Shown here piece after piece: positions 42,623-50,939 of a stretch of 64,000 bases of DNA. The stretch lies in NCBI GenBank assembly GCA_050485425.1, contig JBJHBJ010000018.1:7112-71111 (forward strand), written 5' to 3'. The stretch comes from LSCE01 sp050485425. GTDB lineage: Bacteria > Pseudomonadota > Gammaproteobacteria > Nitrococcales > Aquisalimonadaceae. Made by a program: the position numbers and the translations under genes. The notes beneath the pieces were generated by a model. The model was not told where the DNA came from, ran no database searches, and saw only the letters and a program-made list of their open reading frames with translations. Within the stretch, counting starts at the first letter, position 1. Every line of letters starts with the position of its first letter.

Positions 42623-43726
42623 ATGATTCCCATGGTGGACCTGAAGGCCCAGTACGCCGATCTGCGCGAGGAAATCGAACAGGGGTTCGGCGAAGTGCTG
42701 GACTCGGCACAATTCATCCTGGGGCCCAACGTGCAGGCGCTGGAAGCGGAAGTGGCCGACTATCTCTGCGTGCCGCACGCGGTCTCCTGCGCCTCCGGCA
42801 CCGACGCACTGCACCTGGCGCTGCTGGCCGCCGGCATCGGCGCCGGCGACGAGGTCATCACCACGTCATTCACCTTCATCGCCACCGCAGAGGCGATCCG
42901 CTACGTGGGCGCCAGGCCTGTGTTCGTGGATATCGAGCCGCACAGCTTCAATCTCGACCTGGGCCAGGTGGAAAGCGCGATCACCGAACGCACGCGGGCG
43001 ATTCTGCCGGTGCACCTGTTCGGTCAGCCCGTGGACATGCCGGAGATGCAACGCATTGCCTCCGATCACGGCCTGATGATCATCGAGGATTGCGCACAGT
43101 CGTTCGGCGCCAGCCGTGGCGACATCATGACCGGAGGTTTCGGTATTGCCGGCTGCTTCAGCTTTTTCCCCAGCAAGAATCTGGGCGGCTACGGCGACGG
43201 TGGCCTGGTGACCACGGGCTCCCAGAGCATGGCCGACGAGATGCGCGTACTGCGCAATCACGGCAGCCGCGAGCGCTACCACCATCACGTCATCGGCTAC
43301 AACAGCCGGCTGGACGAAATCCAGGCCATGATCATCCGGGCCAAACTGAAGCGGATTACCGGCTACAACGATCGTCGCCGGCAGGTGGCGCACGCCTACA
43401 GCGAACGACTGGCCGGCCTGCCGGGCCTGCGTACGCCGTGGGAGGATCCCGAGGGCCATCACGTGTACCACCAGTACACCTTGCTGGTGGACGAGCGCGA
43501 GCGGCTCATGGAGGCACTGAAACAGGCCGGCGTGGCCAGCGCCATCTACTACCCCATTCCGCTGCACCGGCAGGACGTGTTCCGGGAGGAATACGCCAAC
43601 GTGACGCTGCCGGTGACCGAAGACACGGCAAGCCGCTGCCTGTCCCTGCCGATCTACCCGGAGTTGACGGATGAACAGATCGGCACCGTCACCGAGGCCG
43701 TGATCGGCGCCCTCAAGACGCGCTGA
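42623..43726 (+). CDS. gnnB: GnnB-type sugar aminotransferase (DegT/DnrJ/EryC1/StrS)
   Basis: A 367-residue PLP-dependent aminotransferase acting on UDP-linked keto sugars, using glutamate. The PLP lysine is K185 in FFPSKNLGGYGDGG, the PLP-ring aspartate is D156 in IIEDCAQS, and ASGTDALHLAL (residues 57-67) forms the phosphate cup. The C-terminal NSRLDEIQAMI and HVYHQY motifs are typical. In Acidithiobacillus GnnB makes UDP-2-acetamido-3-amino-2,3-dideoxyglucose (UDP-GlcNAc3N). GAGAGGA seven bases before the ATG supports the start. It ends 25 bases from the convergent rnhB. A WbpE-like O-antigen role is the main alternative but context favours lipid A. Confidence 0.82.
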   Translation: MIPMVDLKAQYADLREEIEQGFGEVLDSAQFILGPNVQALEAEVADYLCVPHAVSCASGTDALHLALLAAGIGAGDEVITTSFTFIATAEAIRYVGARPVFVDIEPHSFNLDLGQVESAITERTRAILPVHLFGQPVDMPEMQRIASDHGLMIIEDCAQSFGASRGDIMTGGFGIAGCFSFFPSKNLGGYGDGGLVTTGSQSMADEMRVLRNHGSRERYHHHVIGYNSRLDEIQAMIIRAKLKRITGYNDRRRQVAHAYSERLAGLPGLRTPWEDPEGHHVYHQYTLLVDERERLMEALKQAGVASAIYYPIPLHRQDVFREEYANVTLPVTEDTASRCLSLPIYPELTDEQIGTVTEAVIGALKTR

Positions 43727-43751
43727 GACCACGGGGGCCCACCTGGCCGGG

Positions 43752-44378
43752 TCAGAACGGCAGCGGCTGAACTACTATTGCCTCCCTCACCGGCGCGAAC
43801 GAGCGCCGGTGCTCCGGGCATGGGCCGTGCGCGGCCAGCGCACGCAGATGTTCCGGGGTCGGATACCCCTTGTGGCGGGCGAAACCATACACCGGATAAG
43901 CCTGGTCCAGTTCCAGCATGTAGCTGTCCCGGTACACCTTGGCCAGAATCGAGGCAGCACCGATGGCCGCCTCCAGCCCGTCCCCGCCGACGATGGCGCG
44001 CGCATTCACGTTCAGCCCGCCAGGCAGGCGGTTGCCGTCCACGAGCACGGACTGCGCCGCCAGCGGTAGTGCGGAAACGGCCTGCCGCATGGCAAACATG
44101 GTCGCCTGAAAGATGTTCCGCCGGTCGATCTCCTCGGCCGGACAGGGCACGATGGCCCAGGCCAGGGCACGCTCTCGAATGGCGGTGTACAACATTTCCC
44201 GACGCTTTGCCGTCAGCTTCTTGGAGTCGTTCAGCCCGGGAATCGGGGCAGCAGGGTCGAGAATGACCGCCGCGGCCACCACCGGGCCGGCCAGTGGCCC
44301 TCGGCCGGCTTCATCCACGCCGGCCTCGAGCGCGCCGCTGGGGAGCTCACCGCTGCCGCCGGACTGCACTACCGTCAT
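43752..44378 (-). CDS. rnhB: Ribonuclease HII
   Basis: A 208-residue type 2 RNase H that removes RNA, including single ribonucleotides, from RNA-DNA hybrids. The catalytic motif is AGVDEAGRGPLAGPV (residues 19-33, with Asp and Glu), and the third and fourth acidic residues lie in VDGN and GAASILAKVYRD. YGFARHKGYPTPEHL is also diagnostic. The ATG overlaps the lpxB stop (ATGA). In E. coli it is followed by dnaE; here the convergent gnnB lies next. Confidence 0.96.
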   Translation of the reverse strand: MTVVQSGGSGELPSGALEAGVDEAGRGPLAGPVVAAAVILDPAAPIPGLNDSKKLTAKRREMLYTAIRERALAWAIVPCPAEEIDRRNIFQATMFAMRQAVSALPLAAQSVLVDGNRLPGGLNVNARAIVGGDGLEAAIGAASILAKVYRDSYMLELDQAYPVYGFARHKGYPTPEHLRALAAHGPCPEHRRSFAPVREAIVVQPLPF

Positions 44379-45532
44379 GCCCCGACCTCCCTGTGGTGCC
44401 GGTACAGTTGGTCCACCGCCGCGGCCGCCTGTTGGCTGGCATTGCGGCGCAGCGTGGCGTGCAGCCTGGCGAACTCGTCCATCAGTTCCCGGCGCTGCTC
44501 CGGGGCGTTCAGCAACTCGAGCATGGCAGGGCCGAGGCGACCGGGCACAGCGTCCTCCTGGGCGAATTCCTGCACCAGCTGCCGACCGGCAATCAGGTTA
44601 GGCATGGCGAAGTGCGGCACCTTGACCAGTTTTCGCGCCAGCCAGGCGGTGACCGCGGAAACCTTGTAGGCGACCACCATGGGACGCTTGTGCAGCATGG
44701 CCTCCAGGGTTGCCGTACCGGAAGCCAGCAGCACCGCATCCGCCGCGGCCATGCAATCCCGCGAGCGGCCGTCCACCAGCGTGACATCCAGGCCCGGCGC
44801 CCGAGCCTCCAGCAACTGCTCCAGGACCGTCCGGATACGTCTGGTGGCACAGGGAATCACGTAGCGCAAGCCCGGGCGCTCGGCATCCAGCCAGGCGGCG
44901 GTGGCCAGGAACTCCGGGCCCAGCGCATGCACTTCACTGAGCCGGCTGCCGGGCAACAGGGCCACCACCAGTCCGCCCTGTTCCACGTTCAGTTCCAGCG
45001 CCTGCCGGGCGGCCGTCCGATCCGGCTCCATCGGAATCTCGTCCGCCAGGGGATGGCCGACAAAGGTCACGGGAACATCGTGCTTGCGGAAGAATTCCGT
45101 CTCGAAGGGAAAGATGCTCAGCATCAGATCCACCGCCCGGCGAATGGTCTTCACCCGGCCCTGGCGCCAGGCCCAGACCGTGGGGCTGACATAGTGGACC
45201 GTGGGAATCCCGGCATCGCGCAGCCTGCGTTCCACACCCAGGTTGAAGTCCGGCGCGTCCACACCGATGAAAAGATCCGGCGGTTCGGCCAACAGGCGCT
45301 GGCAGACATCGCGCCGGATGCGCAGCAGGGAGGGCAGGTGGCGCAGCACCTCGATCAGCCCCATCACCGACAGGGCCTCCATCGGATAGTACGATTGCAT
45401 CCCCTGCTCCGCCATGCGTTCTCCACCGATGCCGACGAACTCCACGCCGGGATGGAGACGCCGCAACTCCCGCATCAGGCCCGCGGCGAGATAATCGCCC
45501 GAGAGTTCACCCGCTATGATGCCGATGCGCAT
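44375..45532 (-). CDS. lpxB: Lipid-A-disaccharide synthase
   Basis: A 385-residue peripheral membrane glycosyltransferase (GT19) joining UDP-diacylglucosamine to lipid X to form the lipid A disaccharide. The start MRIGIIAGELSGDYLAAGLM is canonical. Further motifs are GIGGERMAEQGMQ, FIGVDAPDFNLGVE and, in the C-terminal half, ASGTATLEAMLHKRPMVVAYK. Length is normal. It starts ten bases after the lpxA stop. If the cell contains 3-amino precursors this enzyme must accept them; no unusual feature is visible. rnhB overlaps its stop. Confidence 0.96.
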   Translation of the reverse strand: MRIGIIAGELSGDYLAAGLMRELRRLHPGVEFVGIGGERMAEQGMQSYYPMEALSVMGLIEVLRHLPSLLRIRRDVCQRLLAEPPDLFIGVDAPDFNLGVERRLRDAGIPTVHYVSPTVWAWRQGRVKTIRRAVDLMLSIFPFETEFFRKHDVPVTFVGHPLADEIPMEPDRTAARQALELNVEQGGLVVALLPGSRLSEVHALGPEFLATAAWLDAERPGLRYVIPCATRRIRTVLEQLLEARAPGLDVTLVDGRSRDCMAAADAVLLASGTATLEAMLHKRPMVVAYKVSAVTAWLARKLVKVPHFAMPNLIAGRQLVQEFAQEDAVPGRLGPAMLELLNAPEQRRELMDEFARLHATLRRNASQQAAAAVDQLYRHHREVGA

Positions 45533-45542
45533 GGCTGGTGGC

Positions 45543-46313
45543 TCAGCGTACGATGCCGCGACCGTCTGCCGACAGGAACTCCACCAGCGGCTCGAGTACG
45601 GTTTCGGATTCCGCCATCGGACGCAGCACGTCCAGCGCCTGCTCCAGGCGCAATCCCTGCTTGTACAGGACGCGGTAGGCACGCCGGACCGCTTGAACCT
45701 GGTCCCGATCCAGGCCGTGGCGGCGCAGGCCTTCCGTGTTGACGCCATGCGGCTCGGCCGGATTACCCGCCACGGTCACATAGGGAGGGATGTCCTGCTT
45801 CACGGAACTGCCCATGGAGGAAAAGCTGTGCCGGCCGATACGGCAGAACTGGTGCACCAGCGTGAAGCCACCCAGGATCACGTGATCGCCGACCTGCACG
45901 TGTCCGGCCAGGGATGCGCCGTTTGCGAACACCGTGCTGTTCCCGATCAGGCAATCATGTGCGATATGCACATAGGCCATGATCCAGTTGTCATCGCCGA
46001 TGCGTGTCTCACCGCGGTCCTGCACGGTGCCGCGATTGACGGTGACGAACTCGCGGAAGGTGTTGCGGTCGCCGATGGTCAGCTTCGTCTGCTCTCCGGC
46101 GTATTTCTTGTCCTGGGGGTCGGCGCCGATGGAAGCGTACTGGAAGATACGGTTCTCCACGCCCAGCGTGGTCGGCCCCTCGATGGTCACGTGGGGGCCG
46201 ATCACGCAATCGTCCCCAATCTGCACGCCGGGGCCGATGACGGAATACGCGCCGACGCTCACGTTTCGGCCCAGACGAGCCTTCGGGTCAATGACGGCGG
46301 TCTGATGTATCAA
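45543..46313 (-). CDS. lpxA: UDP-N-acetylglucosamine acyltransferase (canonical LpxA)
   Basis: A 256-residue beta-helix enzyme catalysing the first step of lipid A synthesis, O-acylation of UDP-GlcNAc from acyl-ACP. Catalytic His119 (VHIAHDC) and His154 (VHQF) match E. coli H125 and H160; the Lys76 and Glu200 equivalents are kept. The ruler position (G173 in E. coli) is Met167 in FSSMGSS, as in Pseudomonas aeruginosa LpxA, which predicts a shorter acyl chain, around C10. A TTG overlapping the fabZ stop (TTGA) gives the conserved IHQTAVIDP start; GTG at 46337 is the alternative. Sits in the usual lpxD-fabZ-lpxA-lpxB operon. Confidence 0.95.
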   Translation of the reverse strand: MIHQTAVIDPKARLGRNVSVGAYSVIGPGVQIGDDCVIGPHVTIEGPTTLGVENRIFQYASIGADPQDKKYAGEQTKLTIGDRNTFREFVTVNRGTVQDRGETRIGDDNWIMAYVHIAHDCLIGNSTVFANGASLAGHVQVGDHVILGGFTLVHQFCRIGRHSFSSMGSSVKQDIPPYVTVAGNPAEPHGVNTEGLRRHGLDRDQVQAVRRAYRVLYKQGLRLEQALDVLRPMAESETVLEPLVEFLSADGRGIVR

Positions 46314-46750
46314 TTGGACAAATCCCGCATCGTGCACATGATTTCGGCTTCGGCAGCCAGTTGCCCGTCAACCGTGGCCTGACCTTCGAAGACCCAGATG
46401 CCCCGCTTGCGGCGCACGATTCGCACTTCCAGGCGCACCTGGTCGCCAGGCTCCACGGGGCGCTTGAAGCGTGCCTTGTCGAAACCGACAAGATAGAAAA
46501 TCAGGTTGCCTTCCGGTGCCTGGCCTTCGGTCTCGAAGGCCAGCAGCCCGCCAGCCTGTGCCAGCGCTTCCAGCAGCAGCACGCCGGGCATGACCGGCCG
46601 CTGAGGGAAATGGCCGTTGAAGAACGGCTCGTTGATGGTCACGTTCTTCGTTGCAACGATCGATTCGCCGGAAATGATCTCCTGCACCCTGTCCACCATC
46701 AGGAACGGATAGCGGTGAGGAAGCTGGGTCATGATGCCGTGTATGTCCAT
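46310..46750 (-). CDS. fabZ: 3-hydroxyacyl-ACP dehydratase FabZ
   Basis: A 146-residue hot-dog-fold enzyme removing water from 3-hydroxyacyl-ACP in fatty acid elongation; it competes with LpxA and LpxD for hydroxyacyl-ACP. The catalytic His is in LPHRYPFLMVD and the Glu in MPGVLLLEALAQ. The start MDIHGIMTQLPHRYPF is usual and AAAGAGAAC lies upstream. Overlap with lpxA by four bases couples the two activities. Confidence 0.97.
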   Translation of the reverse strand: MDIHGIMTQLPHRYPFLMVDRVQEIISGESIVATKNVTINEPFFNGHFPQRPVMPGVLLLEALAQAGGLLAFETEGQAPEGNLIFYLVGFDKARFKRPVEPGDQVRLEVRIVRRKRGIWVFEGQATVDGQLAAEAEIMCTMRDLSN

Positions 46751-46806
46751 ATGTTCTCTTTGTCTCGTTATCGCGAACGACATCGCCGGCGGCAGCAGGC
46801 GAATGC

Positions 46807-47838
46807 TCAGTCCTTCGCCGTGTCGCGATCCAGTTTCTGTTCCACACGACGCAAGCGTCGCGCCATGTCATCGAGCTGGTGGAACCGCGCGACGTTCTTG
46901 CGCCAGTCACGGCTGGACTCGACCGCCGTGCCGGACGAGTAGATGCCGGGTTCCAGCAAACTCCTGGTGACCTGCGACATGCCGGTAACCTGAACCCCGT
47001 CGTTCAGAGTGATGTGCCCGTTGATCGCCGAGGCGCCGCCGATGGCGCAATGCTTGCCGATCGTGGTGCTGCCGGCCACGCCGGCACAGCCGGCAAAGAC
47101 GGTGTGATCGCCAATCCGGCAGTTGTGCGCGATCTGCACCAGATTATCGAGCTTCACGCCATCGCCGATCACGGTATCATCCAGGGCTCCACGGTCGATG
47201 GTGGTATTGCATCCCACATCCACGTCGTTGCCGATCAGCACCGCGCCGATCTGCGGCACCCTGTGCCAGATGCCCTGGTCGAGCGCGTAGCCGAAACCAT
47301 CCGCACCGACCACGGAGCCGGGGTGCAGTTTGCAGCGTTCGCCGATCCGGCAACGATCCCAGACCGTTACATTGGCGACAAGCTGCGTATCGTTGCCGAT
47401 GAGCACGTCTTCGGCAACCACGCAACCGGGACCCACCTGGACACGGTCACCCAGCCGGGAGCCCCTGCCGATGGAGACGTGCGGCCCGATGGCGACATCC
47501 TCGCCCAGCACCGCCTCCGGATGCACCCAGGCCGTCGGGTGTATGCCGGCAGGTTCGCGACGCGGAGGATAAAGCACTGTCAGGGCCCGGGCAAAGGCCA
47601 GTTGCGGGTTGGGAGAGAGCATAACCGGTACGGGAGACTCGCTGGCGACATCGTCGTTGACGATGACGCAGGCCGCCCGGGTTTCCGCCAGATGCTTGCG
47701 GTAGCGGGGGTCATGGAGAAAACTCAGGCTCTTGCTGCCGGCCCCGGCCAGGGCGGCGGCGTTGCTGACGACGATCCGGGCATCCCCTCTGAGTTCCAGA
47801 CCGAGATGATCGGCCAGTTCGCCGAGGCTGATTTCCAC
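46807..47838 (-). CDS. lpxD: UDP-3-O-(3-hydroxyacyl)glucosamine N-acyltransferase
   Basis: A 343-residue trimeric beta-helix enzyme adding the N-linked acyl chain in the third step of lipid A synthesis. An N-terminal uridine-binding domain (residues 1-100) precedes hexapeptide repeats and a C-terminal coiled helix (RRLRRVEQKLDRD). The catalytic histidine is in QIAHNCRIGDH, and GADGFGYA and NTTIDRGALDDTVIG are diagnostic. The start is a GTG behind a GGGGAGGGG ribosome-binding site. A possible promoter lies 55-80 bases upstream in the skp-lpxD gap. Confidence 0.96.
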   Translation of the reverse strand: MEISLGELADHLGLELRGDARIVVSNAAALAGAGSKSLSFLHDPRYRKHLAETRAACVIVNDDVASESPVPVMLSPNPQLAFARALTVLYPPRREPAGIHPTAWVHPEAVLGEDVAIGPHVSIGRGSRLGDRVQVGPGCVVAEDVLIGNDTQLVANVTVWDRCRIGERCKLHPGSVVGADGFGYALDQGIWHRVPQIGAVLIGNDVDVGCNTTIDRGALDDTVIGDGVKLDNLVQIAHNCRIGDHTVFAGCAGVAGSTTIGKHCAIGGASAINGHITLNDGVQVTGMSQVTRSLLEPGIYSSGTAVESSRDWRKNVARFHQLDDMARRLRRVEQKLDRDTAKD

Positions 47839-47892
47839 TACACCCCTCCCCCTGGGAATCTGGTTTTCGGATCCCGCTACGGTACCAGCAGG

Positions 47893-47920
47893 ATAATACC
47901 GTTAATGCGAGCGCCGTCAC
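47893..47920 (-). promoter_or_regulatory. Possible promoter for lpxD-fabZ-lpxA-lpxB-rnhB
   Basis: On the minus strand GTGACG (complement of 47915-47920) and TATTAT (complement of 47893-47898) are 16 bases apart, ahead of lpxD in a 187-base gap. Four of six -35 bases and five of six -10 bases fit the sigma-70 consensus. Sigma-E control, common for this region, is not evident. Confidence 0.4.
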
Positions 47921-48025
47921 GGCGCAAGGACGGCCCGGCATGGCGCCCACAACTGGGAGGTGGCCCAGGCCCGTGCTCCGGACAGGTTCAGTTATACCGG
48001 CCATGTGCCCGGCCGTGGCCCGGAC

Positions 48026-48562
48026 TCAGTAGTTTCCGGCCTCGTAATCCCGGCGCAGCCGATCCAGGACCAGATCGGTGATATCCACCTGGTCGCTGGC
48101 ATAGACGACCCCGTCGCTGACCACCAGATCATAACCGTTGCGTTCCGCCACGCCGCTGATGGTCTCGAAGATGTATCGCTGCAGCCGCCCCAGCTCCTCG
48201 TTCCGGCGCATGTTGAAATCTTCGCGGAACTCGTCCTGAATGCGCCGCAGTTCCCGTTTCCGGGAGACCACGTCGCGTTGCAGCCGACGCTGCTCCTCTT
48301 CACTCATGATGGCGCCGTCGCGGGACAGGCGATCCTCGAGATTACGTATGTCGGATTGTTCTGCGGCGATCTCCCGGTCCCTCGGAGAGAATTCCTCCTC
48401 CAGCTTGGCACGGGCCGCCTCCGCCTGAGGCGCTTCAGCGGAGACGCGCCCGAGGTTGACGAAACCGATCCGGGTCTCCGCGAGCGATACGCTTGAGAAC
48501 AACAGGACGACAATTACGATCAGGGCCCTGCTGATGAATCTCTGACTACCTGTGTTGATCAC
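48026..48562 (-). CDS. skp: Periplasmic chaperone Skp (OmpH family)
   Basis: A 178-residue periplasmic chaperone that holds unfolded outer-membrane proteins for BamA. The N-terminal signal peptide (hydrophobic ALIVIVVLLFSSVSLA) is followed by TRIGFVNLGRVSAEAP, the conserved first strand. A long, highly charged coiled coil spans about residues 55-130 and the C-terminal strand region DLVVSDGVVYASDQVDIT closes the body domain. The start is uncertain: GTG at 48562 fits the signal peptide, and another GTG lies 21 bases upstream. It is 72 bases downstream of bamA. Sequence divergence is typical of this family. Confidence 0.88.
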   Translation of the reverse strand: MINTGSQRFISRALIVIVVLLFSSVSLAETRIGFVNLGRVSAEAPQAEAARAKLEEEFSPRDREIAAEQSDIRNLEDRLSRDGAIMSEEEQRRLQRDVVSRKRELRRIQDEFREDFNMRRNEELGRLQRYIFETISGVAERNGYDLVVSDGVVYASDQVDITDLVLDRLRRDYEAGNY

Positions 48563-48634
48563 TAGCCGACTCTGTCGCTGCACTGTGATGACACCCGGGC
48601 GCGGCAATTCGCCGTACCCCGGCCGCAAGGATGA

Positions 48635-50917
48635 TCAGAAGAACGAGCCCAGCGAGAACTGGAAGCGGTCCCGGTCATCACCCGGCTCGTCATTTAACGG
48701 CCAGGCCAGGCTCATTGTCAATGCGCCCAGCGGCGACATCCAGGTAAACGCGGTGCCGGCGGAATAGCGGACCTCCCCCAGGTCCACGCTGGAGTCGGCC
48801 TTGGTGTTGTAGACCTGGCCGCCGTCGACAAAGGTGGACAACCGTACCGCGTCGGACTCCACGAAGGGGACCGGGAACTGCAGTTCCGCACTGGCATTCA
48901 GGCGCAGATTCCCCCCGGTGGGCCGACCGTCGTCGGGATCCCGCGGCCCCAGCGAGCTGGCCCGGTAGCCGCGCACCGAGCTGATGCCGCCGGTGAAGAA
49001 ATTCTCGAAGAACGGCAGTTCGGTGGTCTCGCCGTAGCCCTCGCCGTACGCGACCCGGCCTTCCAGGCCGAACACCACCCGGTTGGTGACGGGCAGGTAA
49101 CGCTTGTTGTTGTAGTACGCCTTGTAGTAACGCAGATCACTACCGGGCACCGTCACTTCGCCGCCGAACTGCTGCGTCCCCCCCTCGGAGGGGAAGATGC
49201 GCCGATCGGTGGTGTTGCGGCTCCAGCGCGCGGAGACCTTGTAGTTCAGGTAATCGTCGCCGAACTCGTCGACAAAACCCTGCAGTCGGGGGGTAGAGTC
49301 CCGCACGTCCAGCCGGATGTCGTCTACGCCGAAGTCAAAGCGGATCTGATCCTCTTCGTTCAGCGGAACGCCCAGACCCACGGACAGGCTGCCGGAGCGA
49401 ATGCCGTAATCCGACAGCCGCTGGCGACGCGCGTCGATTTCGCGCAACTGCGCGTTGAAATAGCGGGTCACCCCGTCCACCGTGTAGTAGCGGTCGGTGT
49501 AGGTGAGCTGGTAGAGGCGGCTGAAACGATTGTTGTCTGCCGCCAGCACGACCCGGTCGCCTGTCCCCAGCACGTTGTCCTGCGCCACGGAGAAGTTCAG
49601 CAGCACGCCGGTGCCGCTACCGTAACCGATACCCGCCTGCAGGCTGCCGGAAAGCCCCTCCTCCACGTTCACGTTGACGTCCACCTGATCCGGTTCGCCC
49701 GGCACCTGGGGCGTTTCGATGTTGACAGTGTCGAAGAAGCCGAGCCGGTTCAGTCGGGTCCGGGACAGCCGGATATCGCTGGCGTTGAACCAGCCGCCTT
49801 CCATCTGCCGCATCTCCCGGCGGATGACTTCGTCATCGGTGCGGTAGTTACCGCTGATGTTGATACGACGCACGTAGGCACGGGCGCCGGGGTCGACGAA
49901 ATAGGTCAGGGTGACCTCGCGGTTTTCGCGGTCCACCTCGGGAATGGCATTGACGTTGGCAAAGGCGTAGCCCTCCTGGCCCAGGCGCTCGCGAATGGCT
50001 TCGCTGCCGGCCTGGATCCGTGCCTGCGAGAACAGCTCGCCGCGCTCCAGGTCCAGTTGCCCGCGGAGTTCCTCTTCGCCGACGATCAGATCCCCCACCA
50101 GGCGCACCTCGCCGATGGAATAGCGCTCGCCCTCGGACAGGTTGACGTTGACGTAGATACCTCGCCGGTCGGGGGTCATCGAGACCTGGGTGGAAACGAT
50201 GTTGAAGTTAACGAAGCCGCGGTTCAGATAGTGGGTACGCACGGCTTCCAGATCCGCGCTCAAACGCTCCCGCGAATACTGGTCACGCCGTGAAAACGGC
50301 AGATACCAGGGCCTGGGGCCGAGGCTGACCAGGCGGCGCAGCTCCCGGTCGCTGAAATTCTCGTTACCGGTGAACGTTACTTCCCGGATCCGCGCTGTCT
50401 CCCCTTCGTCGATGTCGATGCGGATACCGACGCGATTGCGCGGCAATGGCGAGACCGTGCTGGAGATCTCCACATCGTACTTGCCCTGGGCAAAATACTG
50501 CCGCCGCAGTTCGTTCTCCACCCCTTCCAGCAGGGAACGATTGAAGGTCTCGCCTTCCGCCAGGCCGACCTGCCGCAGGGCATCACGCAGCGGATCGGAA
50601 TCGATCGCGTCGTTGCCGAAGAATTCCACCCGGGCGATGGAGGGCCGCTCCACCACGTTAACCACCAGCACGTTGCCATCGCGCTGCAGGTCGATGTCCT
50701 GGAAGAACCCGGTCTGGTAGAGGGCCCGGATGGATTCGGCGGCGCGCTGCGCATCCATTTCGTCATTGATGCTGACCGGCAGGTAGTTGAACACGGTGCC
50801 GGGCGCAATCCGCCGCAAGCCCTCGACTCGAATATCCTCCACGGTGAACGCATCGAACGCATACGCATGAGAAGACCAGGCCAGGGCCAGCACGAGCAGG
50901 GCAATCAGTTTTCGCAT
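48635..50917 (-). CDS. bamA: Outer membrane protein assembly factor BamA
   Basis: A 760-residue Omp85 protein that inserts beta-barrels into the outer membrane. After the signal peptide (MRKLIALLVLALAWSSHAYA) come five POTRA domains (about residues 22-420) and a 16-stranded barrel ending in the aromatic C-terminal FQFSLGSFF. Loop 6 carries the VRGY motif (SVRGYRASSLGPRD), and its arginine is conserved. Length matches family members (about 760-810). The barrel loops are rich in Asp, Glu and Arg. rseP is 22 bases upstream and skp downstream, as in most gammaproteobacteria. Confidence 0.97.
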   Translation of the reverse strand: MRKLIALLVLALAWSSHAYAFDAFTVEDIRVEGLRRIAPGTVFNYLPVSINDEMDAQRAAESIRALYQTGFFQDIDLQRDGNVLVVNVVERPSIARVEFFGNDAIDSDPLRDALRQVGLAEGETFNRSLLEGVENELRRQYFAQGKYDVEISSTVSPLPRNRVGIRIDIDEGETARIREVTFTGNENFSDRELRRLVSLGPRPWYLPFSRRDQYSRERLSADLEAVRTHYLNRGFVNFNIVSTQVSMTPDRRGIYVNVNLSEGERYSIGEVRLVGDLIVGEEELRGQLDLERGELFSQARIQAGSEAIRERLGQEGYAFANVNAIPEVDRENREVTLTYFVDPGARAYVRRINISGNYRTDDEVIRREMRQMEGGWFNASDIRLSRTRLNRLGFFDTVNIETPQVPGEPDQVDVNVNVEEGLSGSLQAGIGYGSGTGVLLNFSVAQDNVLGTGDRVVLAADNNRFSRLYQLTYTDRYYTVDGVTRYFNAQLREIDARRQRLSDYGIRSGSLSVGLGVPLNEEDQIRFDFGVDDIRLDVRDSTPRLQGFVDEFGDDYLNYKVSARWSRNTTDRRIFPSEGGTQQFGGEVTVPGSDLRYYKAYYNNKRYLPVTNRVVFGLEGRVAYGEGYGETTELPFFENFFTGGISSVRGYRASSLGPRDPDDGRPTGGNLRLNASAELQFPVPFVESDAVRLSTFVDGGQVYNTKADSSVDLGEVRYSAGTAFTWMSPLGALTMSLAWPLNDEPGDDRDRFQFSLGSFF

Positions 50918-50939
50918 AGAAGGACGAAATCTTCGGTGG

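Noticed and set aside
42478..42729. Minus-strand ORF in the gnnA-gnnB gap (containing VRLVGRARE)
   Set aside because: Its similarity to a frame in the pyrG-tilS gap reflects a shared DNA repeat; there is no start context, and the upstream half is antisense to gnnB.
48000..48025. GGCC-rich imperfect repeat near the skp stop as another family A copy
   Set aside because: It shares only short GC runs with the repeat and lacks the CCATGGGGGCTTGTCGGC core.
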